A DNA stretch of 32,577 nt from Bacillus chungangensis (GCF_030812995.1 NZ_JAUSTT010000037.1:1-32577); one strand, 5' to 3'. Shown: positions 7,884-16,054, counted from the stretch's first letter. Numbers and translations are program-made. The notes: generated from the letters alone by a model not told the origin.

Positions 7884-8490
7884 TTCGTTTTATAAAGAAA
7901 TGATAACAGAAATAAAGAAGCAAACTGCCCAACGCTAAAATAATAATTGGCTTTAAGTAATTTACAGCAGTTTCCCCTATTTGTTGCCAATGTTGTCCTA
8001 GCTGCATACCAATAAGCAAAAAAAGAATCGTCCATGGAAGCATTGCTGCAGCAGTATAGAGAGTAAATTGTTTAAAAGACATTTTCGCAATTCCCGCAGG
8101 AATAGAAATTGCATGGCGTACAATTGGTATAAACCGTGCAGTAAAAATAACGATTGTTCCGTATTGTTCAAACCACCTTTCCGCCGCATCTAAATGCTTG
8201 GTGCGAATAAGAAAAAACTTTCCATATCGTTCAAAAAAAGGACGGCCGCCATAAGCGCCTAACCAATAGAGAAAAAGCTGAGCCATTGTTCCACCAAGTA
8301 TTCCGGCTATAAGTGCACTAATAAAAGTAATTTGTCCATTCGCAATGAGATATCCCCCATAGCCCAGAACAATTTCACTCGGAATGATTTCAATCATTAG
8401 TCCAAACGTAATACCAAAAAATCCATAATCACCGAGCTTTTCCATCAAGAGAATAATCCACTCTGTATTCAATCTAGTAATCAACCCCAT
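7879..8490 (-). CDS. DedA family membrane protein
   Basis: The product is 203 aa, with four to five hydrophobic segments and two re-entrant-like regions. The DedA signature is clear: an acidic motif near the N-terminus (IEIIPSEIVLGYGG) and FTARFIPIVRHAISIPAGIAK followed by MSFKQF. The two arginines in that block are the conserved basic pair. Members act as lipid-carrier (undecaprenyl phosphate or phospholipid) translocases and support membrane homeostasis; the exact substrate here is unknown. The length matches the family. The stop codon is provided by the right end of repeat copy C, so the last residues (KRR) lie exactly at the repeat border. The start ATG at 8488-8490 is preceded by only a weak ribosome site. 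Confidence 0.92.
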   Translation of the reverse strand: MGLITRLNTEWIILLMEKLGDYGFFGITFGLMIEIIPSEIVLGYGGYLIANGQITFISALIAGILGGTMAQLFLYWLGAYGGRPFFERYGKFFLIRTKHLDAAERWFEQYGTIVIFTARFIPIVRHAISIPAGIAKMSFKQFTLYTAAAMLPWTILFLLIGMQLGQHWQQIGETAVNYLKPIIILALGSLLLYFCYHFFIKRR

Positions 8491-8689
8491 TAAGTGAACT
8501 TTTTTATTGGATGATGAAATAAATCACTTGCAGAAAAACAATTGATAGAAGTGATCGTGTTATTTTTATGCAAGTTGTCAGAAAGGCACCTATGCTAGTC
8601 TATGCTCGTACGCTTATTTTTTTCCTGATGAATATTGTTTCAGCGTTATTTCTTGTAAAAGAGCAGCGTTTTTCTTTCTTATGAAGCAC

Positions 8690-8769
8690 TCGATAAAGAT
8701 AAAATGACATTCCTTTTCGAGGACGTGCCATTCTCTATATGGAGGATGAAAAAAATATTGGAAGTTTCA
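8690..8769 (+). repeat. Fragment of the modular repeat, copy D
   Basis: It contains CCTTTTTCGAGGACGTGCC-like sequence and GGAAGTTTCAT at the right, in the same order and spacing class as the complete copies. The left half is missing. Confidence 0.5.
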
Positions 8770-8873
8770 TAAACGTTGAAGTATGAACAATATATCCATA
8801 TAATAAAAAAATATAAAAAAATTGAAGCTTTTTTTTTATATAAAACGTATAAAATAGAAAGAAAGGAGTGTGA

Positions 8874-9203
8874 GTGAAAATGCCTACAAAAGATGAAAGA
8901 ATCATGGCAATGCTCATATATGTCACAAGTTTTTTTACAACCTTTATTGGCCCGCTTGTCATTTGGCTTATTAAAAAAGATGAATCTGCATTTATTGATT
9001 TTCATGGTAAAGAATATTTTAATTTTATCATTTCTTACTTCATTTATACGGTTATAAGCGCAATTCTTGTCCTTTTACTGGTCGGCTTCTTGCTGCTTTG
9101 GGCGTTGGGAATTGTATTTATCGTGTTTCAGATTGTTGGAGCAATCAAAGCATATGAGGGACAACTATATCGTTTCCCATTGGTTATTCGATTTTTCCAA
9201 TAA
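8874..9203 (+). CDS. DUF4870 domain membrane protein
   Basis: The product is 109 aa with three hydrophobic segments (about residues 12-31, 45-70 and 75-92). It has the DUF4870 pattern: ERIMAMLIYVTSFF, then GPLVIWLIKKDES, then FHGKEYFNFIISY, then a C-terminal AYEGQLYRFPLVIRF. Function is unknown; these small membrane proteins are common in Bacillaceae. Two starts fit AAAGGAG at 8862-8868: GTG at 8874 (5-nt spacing) and ATG at 8880 (11-nt spacing). Confidence 0.88.
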   Translation: MKMPTKDERIMAMLIYVTSFFTTFIGPLVIWLIKKDESAFIDFHGKEYFNFIISYFIYTVISAILVLLLVGFLLLWALGIVFIVFQIVGAIKAYEGQLYRFPLVIRFFQ

Positions 9204-9231
9204 AGTAAATTTCCTACATCTCATCATAAAA

Positions 9232-9277
9232 CACCGTCTATTTCCATATCATTAAGTGATACTGTGAAATGACGGTG
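9232..9277 (+). promoter_or_regulatory. Hairpin covering the ribosome binding site of the next gene
   Basis: Stacked stems CACCGTC/GACGGTG, TTTC/GAAA and TATCA/TGATA fold into one stem-loop. Its 3' arm contains the GGTG part of the Shine-Dalgarno of the gene starting at 9282. It could also act as a terminator for the upstream gene, although there is no T-run. Confidence 0.5.
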
Positions 9278-9281
9278 ATAG

Positions 9282-10022
9282 ATGTTGAATATCGGCACAT
9301 ATTATATGAAAAGATCACAGCTATATTTATATCAATTCATTGCGGCAAGTATTTTGCTTCTCTTCTTCTATCTTACAGATTTCCTGCATTCTTTTGCTAT
9401 TATCTTGTATGTACTATGGATATTTTTATTATATTTGTTCGTTCATTATCTTTTTTACGAATGGAAAGTAAAGAACAGTAAAGCTGGAAAATGCACACAA
9501 ATAAAATGCCGACAAGATTTACTTCTCCTTCTTTTTACACAGGGACCCCTTTTAAAAATGCATTTTTTCTTGCCAAATGGCTTAGAGGAGATGGAGCTAT
9601 ATCAAGATGTAAGCCGGTTTAATTGGCTAGTTCCGCCAATTATTGATAATTGGACAAACCGTCGATTTTTTATTCGAGATCGAAGCGGTTTGCTGATTGC
9701 ATCTATATATGTTAGTAAACGACAACCGCAAATAACGCTCTTGATGAAGGAAACGGTACTATCTCTACAGCTAATTAGAAAGCGTCACAGAAAGCTTGTA
9801 TTTATTTTTCAGAAAGACGAAATAAGCGTCGAACAAAAATATGGAGTTATGAAAATTAAAAAAAATGATCAAATGATGTGTCAAATGCAAAAGGGGTGGA
9901 TGCCTATTAGTTGGCAGCGAACTTTCGCACCAAATACTCCGATTCTTATTTTTAGTGACAACGCAAGTGAAATCGATCGTCTCATTTGCCTTGCGTTGAT
10001 TCAATATTTATCCCACATCTAA
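9282..10022 (+). CDS. Unrecognised protein with two N-terminal membrane segments
   Basis: The product is 246 aa. Two hydrophobic segments (about residues 17-35 and 40-60) anchor a soluble, strand-rich C-terminal part that contains WLVPPIIDNWTNRRFFIRD, then LLIASIYVSK, and further regular alternations. This resembles a beta-barrel domain such as the tubby/LOR class, but I see no decisive motif. The start ATG at 9282 follows GGTGATAG, which lies inside a hairpin arm. The last codons (YLSHI and stop) are read from the left end of repeat copy E, so the original C-terminus may have been altered. It may be co-transcribed with the DUF4870 gene 78 nt upstream. Confidence 0.65.
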   Translation: MLNIGTYYMKRSQLYLYQFIAASILLLFFYLTDFLHSFAIILYVLWIFLLYLFVHYLFYEWKVKNSKAGKCTQIKCRQDLLLLLFTQGPLLKMHFFLPNGLEEMELYQDVSRFNWLVPPIIDNWTNRRFFIRDRSGLLIASIYVSKRQPQITLLMKETVLSLQLIRKRHRKLVFIFQKDEISVEQKYGVMKIKKNDQMMCQMQKGWMPISWQRTFAPNTPILIFSDNASEIDRLICLALIQYLSHI

Positions 10023-10236
10023 CTGGCAGGAAGCCCTCCACCTCAAGTGTAAGAGGATGGAAGAAGTTTAATGGGGACTAACGGAAAGTCAAATGTCCGA
10101 TTGGTCGAGCCGACAGAATAAGGATAGCTTTTTGCATCAGCATCGGACGAAGAAAAAGCGGTTTCCTTTTTCGAGGACGTTGCGGCTTTAGCCTTTGTTC
10201 TACTTCTCATGTTGGGTATGGAAGTTTCACTTTATC
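10007..10236 (+). repeat. Hairpin-rich modular repeat, copy E
   Basis: TTTATC flanks both ends. The left end is TTTATCCCACATCTAACTGG and the right end GGAAGTTTCACTTTATC. It contains TGTCCGATTGG, CCTTTTTCGAGGACGT and TTAGCCTTTGTTCTACTTCT, the last shared with copy G. Its left end supplies the stop codon of the upstream gene (TAA at 10020-10022). Confidence 0.85.
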
Positions 10237-10290
10237 TTGTATATAAAGGGTGCAAAAGCGCTCCTTATGAAACATATTGTTTGTTTAGAA

Positions 10291-10324
10291 GTGGGAGACT
10301 AACATTTTTATTTCAGTCTCCCAT
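10291..10324 (-). terminator. Hairpin downstream of ligD
   Basis: The stem is TGGGAGACT/AGTCTCCCA with a 14-nt loop, about 70 nt past the ligD stop. There is no strong T-run on either strand, so terminator function is only likely. Confidence 0.45.
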
Positions 10325-10390
10325 TGGTTTTCGAATAAATTTTAAGAAAAGCATCGTAAATTCTATATGAAGAATAAGAGTTTCTCCACA

Positions 10391-12232
10391 CTATGTTGCA
10401 TGCATTATTTCTAATACGTTTGCAAATGGCTGATCTTTCTTTGCAGTCATATATGCTGCAAAAGGACAGCCCATTTTGTGGAGTCGTTGTAGTACTGTTT
10501 TTATCGTAAACATATTTGGATGAAGCTTTTCATTTACTTCGTCCCAAAACAAAGGTGCTGCTACTAATGCTTCTTCATTTCCCCGCACGGAATATGGTGC
10601 AATGATTGTTTTTCCTTCTCCATGCTGCAAGTAGTCAAGATAGAGCTTGCCTTTTCGATTTTTTTTCAATCTTTCTGTTGTAAATAATGTTGGCTCTTTT
10701 GTTACAAGATACTGTGTAATAAAGGAAGTAAACTTCCTCGTATCCTCCCATGTAAATTGGTTATCAGGGAGTGGGATATACACTTGCAAGCCCTTATTTC
10801 CTGATGTTTTTACAAAGCTTTTTAGTAATAATTGATCGAAAATCTCTTTCATCATTTGAGCTGCTTGCACAGCAAGCTGAAATTTGTCACGGCTTGGTGG
10901 ATCAAGATCGAAAACAATTTCGCTGACAAAATGACTTTCTATTGTTTGAAAAGGAAGGTGAAATTCAATAGCTAGCTGATTGCCTAACCAAATAAAGGTT
11001 CTTAGATCATTGCATAAGATATATTCTATATCGCCTTCTTGATGTGTTTTGACAAAGCTAGGTGCATAATCTGGACAGTTCTTTTGATAAAATCCTTCTC
11101 CAAAAATGCCGTGTGGGTAACGAATGAGAGTAAGTAGACGATCATGTAAAAAAGGCAGCATATATGGCGAGACTTTTCGTAAATAACGAACATAATCTAA
11201 CTTGGTTATCGCGTCATGTTTCCAAAGCGGCTTATCAGGGTGGGTAATCGTCACTTCCTGTGGAAGGCTTGCCTCTTGAATTAAAAATTGTTCGAAGGTA
11301 CAGTCGTCTGGTGTCAAATCAAATCGAAATGTATGAAAATGCGGTTCTCTTAATTGGCCTTCATACCATTCTAAGTAAAAGACGTCGACGCAAATTGCTG
11401 GAGAGATAAGAAGAGTTGAGCCGTTTTGAGTATGGGCATTTTCCTGGATAATTGTTTGCAATGCGCCTTTGCTTTCTGGTGGCAGACTAAAAAGAAACTG
11501 TCCTAAAATGATGATTTGGTTATTTTGATAGACGCCGATTTCGTAGTAGCCATTTTCTTTGCTATAAGCAGTGATGAAACATGATGCGGTCTTCCAATTT
11601 TTCAATTTAATCCATGCTTCCGAACGTTTTCCTTCCTCCCATTTGCTATTGAGCTGTTTTGCGACCATTCCTTCTCCATCAGAAGCTTGAATCATTTCCC
11701 AAATATTTGTGCTGCTTTTGTCATAGGGGACATAATGGAGCAGTGCTTCTACACCGATTGTCGGTGTAAGTGGCAATCCCCATTCAGCTAATAAATTTTG
11801 AAGAAGTTGTTTCCGATCATGATAAGGCTTCTTCCATAAATTTTTTCCTGATTGCTGCAAGAGATCGAAGGCAAGAAAACAACAAGGACGCTGTTGTGCC
11901 TGTTTTTTAATACGGCTGTCTGTTTTCATCCGGCCGCGAATTTGCAATTGTTGAAAATTTGCTTTACATCCATGTTCTAGTAAGACTAATTCACCATCTA
12001 GGAGAAGTGGAAAATAGCTTGCAGCCTTTGGACGAAGCTGTAAAAGAAACGCTGCTAATTCTGGAAATTGGGGCAGCAGATCACGCTCATTTCGGCTCCA
12101 AAGATGCATTTTTTCTTCTGTCCACTCTAACATCCCTCGATATCCATCATATTTCACTTCGTATCCCCATTTTTCCTTTTGAGGCAATGATTGTTTTAAG
12201 ATTGGCAACATCGGTTTCAATGTATTCACCAC
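10391..12232 (-). CDS. ligD: Bacterial NHEJ ligase-polymerase LigD
   Basis: The product is 613 aa. The N-terminal half is an ATP-dependent DNA ligase with the adenylation lysine K27 in EVKYDGYRG, then MHLWSRNERD and the later DGEGMVAKQL block. The C-terminal half, from about residue 325, is a primase-polymerase domain with DLDPPSRDK near residue 441 carrying the metal-binding aspartates, and KTSGNKGLQVYIPLP. There is no 3'-phosphoesterase domain. This ligase-then-polymerase order and length match Bacillus LigD (YkoU). It seals double-strand breaks with Ku, especially in germinating spores. The assigned start is GTG at 12230-12232, but no good ribosome site is present, so a downstream start (ATG at 12209-12211) is possible. 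It is divergent from ku. Confidence 0.95.
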   Translation of the reverse strand: MVNTLKPMLPILKQSLPQKEKWGYEVKYDGYRGMLEWTEEKMHLWSRNERDLLPQFPELAAFLLQLRPKAASYFPLLLDGELVLLEHGCKANFQQLQIRGRMKTDSRIKKQAQQRPCCFLAFDLLQQSGKNLWKKPYHDRKQLLQNLLAEWGLPLTPTIGVEALLHYVPYDKSSTNIWEMIQASDGEGMVAKQLNSKWEEGKRSEAWIKLKNWKTASCFITAYSKENGYYEIGVYQNNQIIILGQFLFSLPPESKGALQTIIQENAHTQNGSTLLISPAICVDVFYLEWYEGQLREPHFHTFRFDLTPDDCTFEQFLIQEASLPQEVTITHPDKPLWKHDAITKLDYVRYLRKVSPYMLPFLHDRLLTLIRYPHGIFGEGFYQKNCPDYAPSFVKTHQEGDIEYILCNDLRTFIWLGNQLAIEFHLPFQTIESHFVSEIVFDLDPPSRDKFQLAVQAAQMMKEIFDQLLLKSFVKTSGNKGLQVYIPLPDNQFTWEDTRKFTSFITQYLVTKEPTLFTTERLKKNRKGKLYLDYLQHGEGKTIIAPYSVRGNEEALVAAPLFWDEVNEKLHPNMFTIKTVLQRLHKMGCPFAAYMTAKKDQPFANVLEIMHAT

Positions 12233-12595
12233 ACAATTTTTTTATCCCACAACTATTGCTAGAAGAGGGGAGTGACCAAATTCACGTTTCATTAAATGTT
12301 AAACTCTTCAAGCGTACATGTTAGGAAATCAGCATCGCATTTTTCAAGGGATGAATTGTAATGTATCTTTTCCTGAAGAAAAGGTTTTTATCCTGCATCT
12401 CTTTTTAAAATGGGAAAGGTTTTTCTTATATTCGCTGGGATGCTATTCGTTCATAACCATAAATCCTTTATTTCACGGAGAAAATCTCGTTATATCCACA
12501 TTTATTGAAGGCCATAACAATAATTTCTAGTATGATGCTGAGAGAAAATACAGACATTATAGTAAAAATGATCAAGAAAAGAGATGTGATCTTAT
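12233..12595. other. Divergent intergenic region between ligD and ku
   Basis: At 12238-12262 the sequence TTTATCCCACAACTATTGC resembles the left end of the modular repeat and sits directly upstream of the ligD start. Near ku, CATTATA (about 12555-12561) fits a sigma-G -10, but no matching -35 was found. Small open frames here show no protein-like features. Confidence 0.4.
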
Positions 12596-13429
12596 ATGCA
12601 TACGATGTGGAAAGGAAATATAAGCTTTGGACTTGTAAGTATTCCTGTCAAACTCCATGCAGCAACAGAAGATAAGGATATAAAGCTTCGATCTCTTCAT
12701 AAGGAATGCCATACTCCGATTAAATATGAAAAAATCTGTCCGGTCTGTGAAAAAGAATTGGAAGTAGAGGAAATCGTGAAAGGTTATGAAATAACAAAAG
12801 GGAAGTTTGTTGTACTAGAAGAAAATGAATTAGCAGACTTAAAAAAAATCAGTGAAGAAAGAGCGGTTGAATTAATTGATTTTATTAAATTAGAGGAGAT
12901 TGATCCTATTTATTTTGAGCGCAGCTACTATCTGTCACCAAATACTGGGGGAACGAAGGCGTATGGCCTTTTGCGGAAAGCACTTGTAGAATCAGGAAAA
13001 GCCGGTGTTGCTAAAATTGTGATGAGGTCTAAAGAGCGGCTTGCAATCATTCGTGTTTTTGAACATACCCTTCTCATGGAAACGATTCATTTTCCAGATG
13101 AAGTAAGGAAAGCAGCTGATGTTCCTGGTGTTCCCACTGACGATCAAATTACAAAGCGGGAATTAGACACAGCTATTTTACTTATTGATCAATTGACAAG
13201 TCCGTTTGAGCCTGAAAAATATAAAGACGAATATCGAACAAAATTACTGGAATTGATTGAATCAAAGCAGACAGGAGAGAAAGTAGTGACACCGATAGAA
13301 AAAGAACCAGCAGCTAATGTCACTGACTTAATGGCGGCACTGCAGGCCTCTATAGATAAGACAAGGCCAAAACAAAAGAAAGCGGCACCACGCAAAAAAA
13401 CAGCGGCCAAAAAGAAAATAGTCGAATGA
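12596..13429 (+). CDS. ku: DNA end-binding protein Ku
   Basis: The product is 277 aa. It begins MHTMWKGNISFGLVSIPVKL, the standard bacterial Ku N-terminus, and continues through a beta-barrel core with RSLHKECHTPI and CPVCEKELEVEEIVKGYE. The C-terminal tail is lysine- and alanine-rich (PKQKKAAPRKKTAAKKK) and probably binds DNA. Ku forms a homodimer ring on broken ends and recruits LigD. ATG at 12596 or 12605 could be used; the ribosome site AGATGTGAT is modest. In B. subtilis the homologues lie in the same direction; here ku and ligD are divergent. Confidence 0.96.
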   Translation: MHTMWKGNISFGLVSIPVKLHAATEDKDIKLRSLHKECHTPIKYEKICPVCEKELEVEEIVKGYEITKGKFVVLEENELADLKKISEERAVELIDFIKLEEIDPIYFERSYYLSPNTGGTKAYGLLRKALVESGKAGVAKIVMRSKERLAIIRVFEHTLLMETIHFPDEVRKAADVPGVPTDDQITKRELDTAILLIDQLTSPFEPEKYKDEYRTKLLELIESKQTGEKVVTPIEKEPAANVTDLMAALQASIDKTRPKQKKAAPRKKTAAKKKIVE

Positions 13430-13525
13430 ATCCAACTATTCTGTTTCTCATTTTTCCCTTGGTACATTCATCCATCTATGCTACTATTGAAAACAGAAAT
13501 GAGAAGATAGAATTGAGGGGTATAC

Positions 13526-14221
13526 ATGCAAATGATGGAAGAAAAAAAACATCCCATTGTTTCGTTACTATTGTTATTGCTCATATTAGGAACATGCACT
13601 TGGGTGTTTGTCAGTATTGCAAAAGATTTTGAGGCAGCGCATATACGTCAATTTGATTATAGCATTATCCAGTACGTACAAGGTTTTATATCGGAACCAA
13701 TAACAAATCTTGTATTGAAGATCACTTTTCTTGGATCATCGATCGGTATAGCAATCATCACTTTCGTCTTCAGCCTTATTTTAGTGCTATTTCGAAAATA
13801 TCTGTTTGGGATTTATTTGCTGATGTCTGTTGCCGTTGGATATGTGGGCTTAAATACAGTTCTCAAACATATTTTCCAGCGTGAACGTCCATCTATTTTA
13901 AGACTGGTGGAGGAGCATGGTTTCAGTTTTCCAAGCGGCCATTCAATGGGAACAATGGTTTTATTTGGCACACTTTTACTTATCTTGTTCAAATTAAGTA
14001 AAAGTGCTTCTGTAAGAGTGATAGGAGTAATTGCTGCATTATCAATCATCTTGATTATAGGTTTAACAAGAGTCTACCTTGGCGTTCATTATCCGACAGA
14101 TATTGTAGGCGGATATACAGCGGGAATAGTATGGCTCACTATAAGCGTCGTTATGTTTAATCAAATTGAAAAGCGGACACAAAAACAGGATAAGCTGCTA
14201 TTTGTGAATAATCGATATTAG
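13526..14221 (+). CDS. PAP2-type membrane phosphatase
   Basis: The product is 231 aa with about six membrane segments. All three phosphatase motifs are present: KHIFQRERP (K114 to P122), PSGH (136-139) and TRVYLGVH (R182, H188). The usual SR of the third motif is TR here. Members dephosphorylate undecaprenyl pyrophosphate or phosphatidate on the outer face of the membrane. The substrate cannot be told from sequence. GAGGGG lies upstream of the ATG at 13526. The gene follows ku by about 95 nt but has its own terminator downstream; co-transcription with ku is possible. Confidence 0.92.
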   Translation: MQMMEEKKHPIVSLLLLLLILGTCTWVFVSIAKDFEAAHIRQFDYSIIQYVQGFISEPITNLVLKITFLGSSIGIAIITFVFSLILVLFRKYLFGIYLLMSVAVGYVGLNTVLKHIFQRERPSILRLVEEHGFSFPSGHSMGTMVLFGTLLLILFKLSKSASVRVIGVIAALSIILIIGLTRVYLGVHYPTDIVGGYTAGIVWLTISVVMFNQIEKRTQKQDKLLFVNNRY

Positions 14222-14227
14222 TCTGAG

Positions 14228-14283
14228 AAGCATCATGCAAAAGGATGAGTGGAAAGCTCTTTCTTCTTGCATGATGCTTTTAA
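14228..14283 (+). terminator. Intrinsic terminator after the PAP2 gene
   Basis: AAGCATCATGCAA pairs with TTGCATGATGCTTTT across a roughly 28-nt internal segment, followed by a short T-run. Confidence 0.7.
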
Positions 14284-14390
14284 CCCGTTATGATATTATT
14301 ATCATCACCTTTAAACATTTATTTAGCGGAAAAGGATGTTTTATTTGAGAAAAACTGGGTATCCTTAAAATGGTGTAAATTTTTAATTTC

Positions 14391-14419
14391 TTGCTTTTTC
14401 CTTTTAAATAAGCTAAAAT
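14391..14419 (+). promoter_or_regulatory. Sigma-A-type promoter upstream of cspA
   Basis: TTGCTT (14391-14396), a 17-bp spacer, then TAAAAT (14414-14419). Transcription would begin near 14426, giving cspA an untranslated leader of about 320 nt. Confidence 0.55.
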
Positions 14420-14630
14420 GATAAAAGGGTAGATTACCGTTATTGATGTTGCTAATCTATATTTGGAAGTACAATTCATCTGGCGCGGTCATCGGAGCCG
14501 CAAGGACGAAAGAGAGGCAGGGCTTTTGTTGTTTTGGAAAGCTAATATTCACTGCCATTAGAAACAGTTCGTGTTAACGTTAAATAAATAACCAATTTTT
14601 AAGATGAAAACAAGTATATGGAGTTTTAGA

Positions 14631-14693
14631 TTCACATGTTATAAAGAATATCTACTCCTATTTTGTGGATATTCTTTATAATATGTGAATTTT
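14631..14693 (+). promoter_or_regulatory. Long hairpin in the cspA leader
   Basis: A 22-bp stem with a single G-T pair (14631-14652 with 14668-14689) and a 15-nt loop is followed by TTTTTATTT, ending 55 nt before the cspA start. It may be an attenuator, an RNase III target or a temperature-responsive element of the cold-shock leader. Alternatively, it ends a separate RNA of about 265 nt. Confidence 0.65.
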
Positions 14694-14747
14694 TATTTAC
14701 TGCGTAAATATGAGTAACATATTAAAAAATTTTTGGAGGTTTGTTAC

Positions 14748-14948
14748 ATGCAAACAGGTACTGTAAAATGGTTTAACAGCGAAAAAGGATTTGGCTTCAT
14801 CGAAGTAGAAGGCGGAAGCGATGTATTTGTTCATTTTAGCGCTATTTCTGGAGAAGGCTACAAAACTTTAGAAGAAGGACAACGCGTAGAATTTGACATT
14901 GTTGAAGGTCAACGTGGTCCACAAGCTGACAACGTTGTAAAACTATAA
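14748..14948 (+). CDS. CspA-type cold shock protein
   Basis: The product is 66 aa and consists of a single cold-shock domain. RNP1 is KGFGFIEVE and RNP2 is VFVHF. It begins [17 protein letters not shown], as in Bacillus Csp proteins, and ends VVKL. It binds single-stranded nucleic acid as an RNA chaperone. The frame is open five codons further upstream, but ATG at 14748 has GGAGG 10 nt before it and gives the standard length. Codon use is typical of a highly expressed gene. Terminator immediately after. Confidence 0.96.
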   Translation: MQTGTVKWFNSEKGFGFIEVEGGSDVFVHFSAISGEGYKTLEEGQRVEFDIVEGQRGPQADNVVKL

Positions 14949-14962
14949 TCATACCCATAAAA

Positions 14963-14997
14963 AGGCTGCTCACGGATGAGCAGCTTTATTTTTTTAT
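14963..14997 (+). terminator. Intrinsic terminator of cspA
   Basis: GCTGCTCA-CGGA-TGAGCAGC is followed by TTTATTTTTTT. The T-run runs straight into a left-end fragment of the modular repeat. Confidence 0.9.
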
Positions 14998-15012
14998 CCC
15001 ACATCTAATTTA
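14992..15012 (+). repeat. Left-end fragment of the modular repeat, copy F
   Basis: TTTTATCCCACATCTAAT matches the first 17 nt of the repeat, and then the similarity stops. It abuts the cspA terminator. Confidence 0.6.
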
Positions 15013-15412
15013 CAATAAAATTTTCTAAGGTTTTTCAATGCTATTATTGAACCATCCAAAGGAGCAAGAGCAGCGAAATTCATCTATCCTTACTAAAAAT
15101 TCAATTTCCTCAAATCAGTCTGCTCCTTAACCAATAAAAAAATGGCTTCTAGAGATCAGAATAACTCACTTTATTCTTGATCTCTAGAAACCCTACAATT
15201 GCAGACTTGTTGAAAAAGGTGGGATTTCTTCTTTTTGCAAGTACTGATAAAGCCCTAATTCTAGACGTAAATTCAATTACTTGAGCAAGTCATTTCACTT
15301 ATTGAAGTATATATCAAACGTTAGCATTTGATAAATAGTATAAAACAATGAGAATTTTTAGATTTTTCTTTATGGTTTACGCTCATTTGGTGGTGATCTA
15401 TCATTTATTTTG
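15013..15412. other. Non-coding gap with one strong hairpin
   Basis: At 15147-15189 TTCTAGAGATCA-GAATAA pairs with TTATTC-T-TGATCTCTAGAA around a 6-nt loop, an 18-bp stem with one bulge. There is no T-run on either side. CAAAGGAGC and GCTCCTT also stand as a distant inverted pair. No gene is supported. Confidence 0.45.
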
Positions 15413-16054
15413 TTATTCTTGCGGATTGCATCGAAAATGAAAGGACGGTTCTGTTTGCATATAATAGCCGCTTCTCACATGCCCGACCCAATTGGCGAAC
15501 GCTTCTCTCCATTCAACACCTTGAAAGAATGCATCGACTGATTGATTATCTGAATCCCATTCTAAAATAAAAAACGGTGCACTTCCTCTTTCCCAGACCC
15601 CTCGATTTTTATCTGTCCCTGATTCTCTCACTAAAAGTAAGGGAAGACCGAATTGGTATGCCATTGCCGGCTCAATTTGAGCAAAAGGAGTTCCTTCCCA
15701 GGTTACCTTGTCTTTTTGAAATGGTCCAACATTTGTTTTCATTTCTTTTACTAAAAACCTGCGAAAATTAACTGCTAACATTCCATAGCTCGATAATATC
15801 AATCTACGAATGCTTGTTAGTGATGATTCAGGATATTGTTCACTTTTAGGCAATGTTCGCGGGAACAGCAATACATTTTCAATTTCTTGAAGGAGGAGAT
15901 CCAAAAAATAACCTTGTATGCGATTAGTAGTATTTGTGGAACTTGCAAACACTGGAATTCGAAATGCTCGATCAGTAAAATCTCGCATATATTTTGATGT
16001 GCAGTAGTCAGTTCCTGAATGGTTATGTTGATAGATATCTTTATTTTTTTCCAT
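15413..16054 (-). CDS. Unrecognised protein, possibly a Rossmann-like nucleotide-binding or NAD-active fold
   Basis: The product is 213 aa and soluble, with no signal peptide. Three blocks stand out: FASSTNTTNRIQGYFLD (36-52), TSIRRLILSSYGMLAVNF (80-97) and GTPFAQIEPAMAYQFGLPLL (121-140), then LVRESG. The order (an S/T-rich first turn, a strand ending in a polar turn, then a Glu-containing helix before a strand GLPLLLV) is like that of nucleoside deoxyribosyltransferase, TIR or SLOG folds, with E128 in the place of a catalytic glutamate. This is pattern-based inference; I do not recognise the family with certainty. The start at 16052-16054 follows AAAGGAGAG. The frame is open to 16114, but no ribosome site lies there. 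It stands alone. Confidence 0.75.
   Translation of the reverse strand: MEKNKDIYQHNHSGTDYCTSKYMRDFTDRAFRIPVFASSTNTTNRIQGYFLDLLLQEIENVLLFPRTLPKSEQYPESSLTSIRRLILSSYGMLAVNFRRFLVKEMKTNVGPFQKDKVTWEGTPFAQIEPAMAYQFGLPLLLVRESGTDKNRGVWERGSAPFFILEWDSDNQSVDAFFQGVEWREAFANWVGHVRSGYYMQTEPSFHFRCNPQE

Noticed and set aside
12318-12530. Open frame in the ligD-ku gap
   Set aside because: No ribosome site and no recognisable composition; likely chance.
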